Assembly (NCBI RefSeq): GCF_001949145.1
Contig: NW_019091388.1
Location: 431,212 to 495,211 of the forward strand
DNA from: Acanthaster planci
Lineage: Eukaryota > Echinodermata > Asteroidea > Valvatida > Acanthasteridae
Length of the DNA stretch: 64,000 bases
Reading direction: 5' to 3'
Under the pieces are notes generated by a model, which was not told where the DNA came from, ran no database searches, and saw only the letters and a list, made by a program, of their open reading frames with translations. This document shows, piece after piece, positions 63,885-64,000 of the stretch; within the stretch, counting starts at the first letter, position 1; every line of letters begins with the position of its first letter. Made by a program: the position numbers and the translations under genes.

Positions 63885-64000
63885 AAATAATGATTGGAAG
63901 CTCTCCTGGGTTGGAAGTCTACCCTCTGAGATAAACAGTGCCTTCTGTTGATGCAAAGCAACTGTTTGCTCTCACTGAAACCTCTTTCACCTTTCATTAC
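63885..64000. other. 3' flank or 3' UTR
   Basis: The last 116 bases contain no canonical AATAAA poly(A) signal, so the 3' UTR, or an intron if the donor at 63,850 is used, extends beyond the window. Confidence 0.5.

Overview
The window comes from an intron-rich animal nuclear genome, most likely a marine invertebrate. Evidence: GT/AG-bounded coding exons of 66-276 bp separated by kilobase introns, a tRNA-derived SINE, and BEL/Pao, Ty3/Gypsy, RTE, Tc1, hAT and piggyBac relics. Repeat style and the TRPM sequence would fit a sea urchin, hemichordate, cephalochordate or mollusc; I cannot decide between them. No bacterial-type genes, CRISPR arrays or rRNA genes were seen.

The only well-supported host gene is a TRPM-family cation channel on the + strand. 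I traced 24 coding exons from about 11,049 to 63,884 with every splice phase compatible, giving a model of about 1,237 residues. It runs: N-terminal TRPM homology/SLOG nucleotide-binding region (exons 2-7), MHR repeats (8-15), a diverged linker (16-17), S1-S4 (17-19), S5 and pore with a PYWQVYGELF filter region (20), S6 (21), TRP helix (22) and C-terminal coiled coil (23-24). No alpha-kinase or NUDT9-H domain is present before the stop, but a possible internal splice donor at 63,850 could carry the frame beyond the window.

Layout: 1-7.4 kb, two degenerate BEL/Pao remnants on the - strand with a Tc1-like 3' end between them; 7.5-10.9 kb, a palindromic MITE and CG-rich anonymous DNA; 10.9-15 kb, TRPM exons 1-4; 15-27.4 kb, a 12.5 kb intron holding an LTR-like unit, a CG-rich repeat family, an RTE retrotransposon with a 21-bp target duplication, and a possible zinc-ribbon first exon on the - strand; 27.4-29.7 kb, exons 5-7 with a SINE just before exon 7; 31.1-37.0 kb, a decayed Ty3/Gypsy element (- strand) with LTRs and an extra C2H2 zinc-finger ORF; 37.8-48.1 kb, exons 8-17, including an intron that is mostly one large foldback and another holding a CCCATGG minisatellite; 51.8-63.9 kb, exons 18-24 with a solo LTR of the same Gypsy family, a 507-base assembly gap, a piggyBac-type MITE and a hAT-type MITE 12 bp from a splice donor.

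The transposon proteins are broken by frameshifts and stops, so they are recorded as relics. Nothing here forms an operon-like or defence-like system; the most unusual points are how mobile elements sit against TRPM splice sites, the foldback intron, and the Gypsy zinc-finger ORF.
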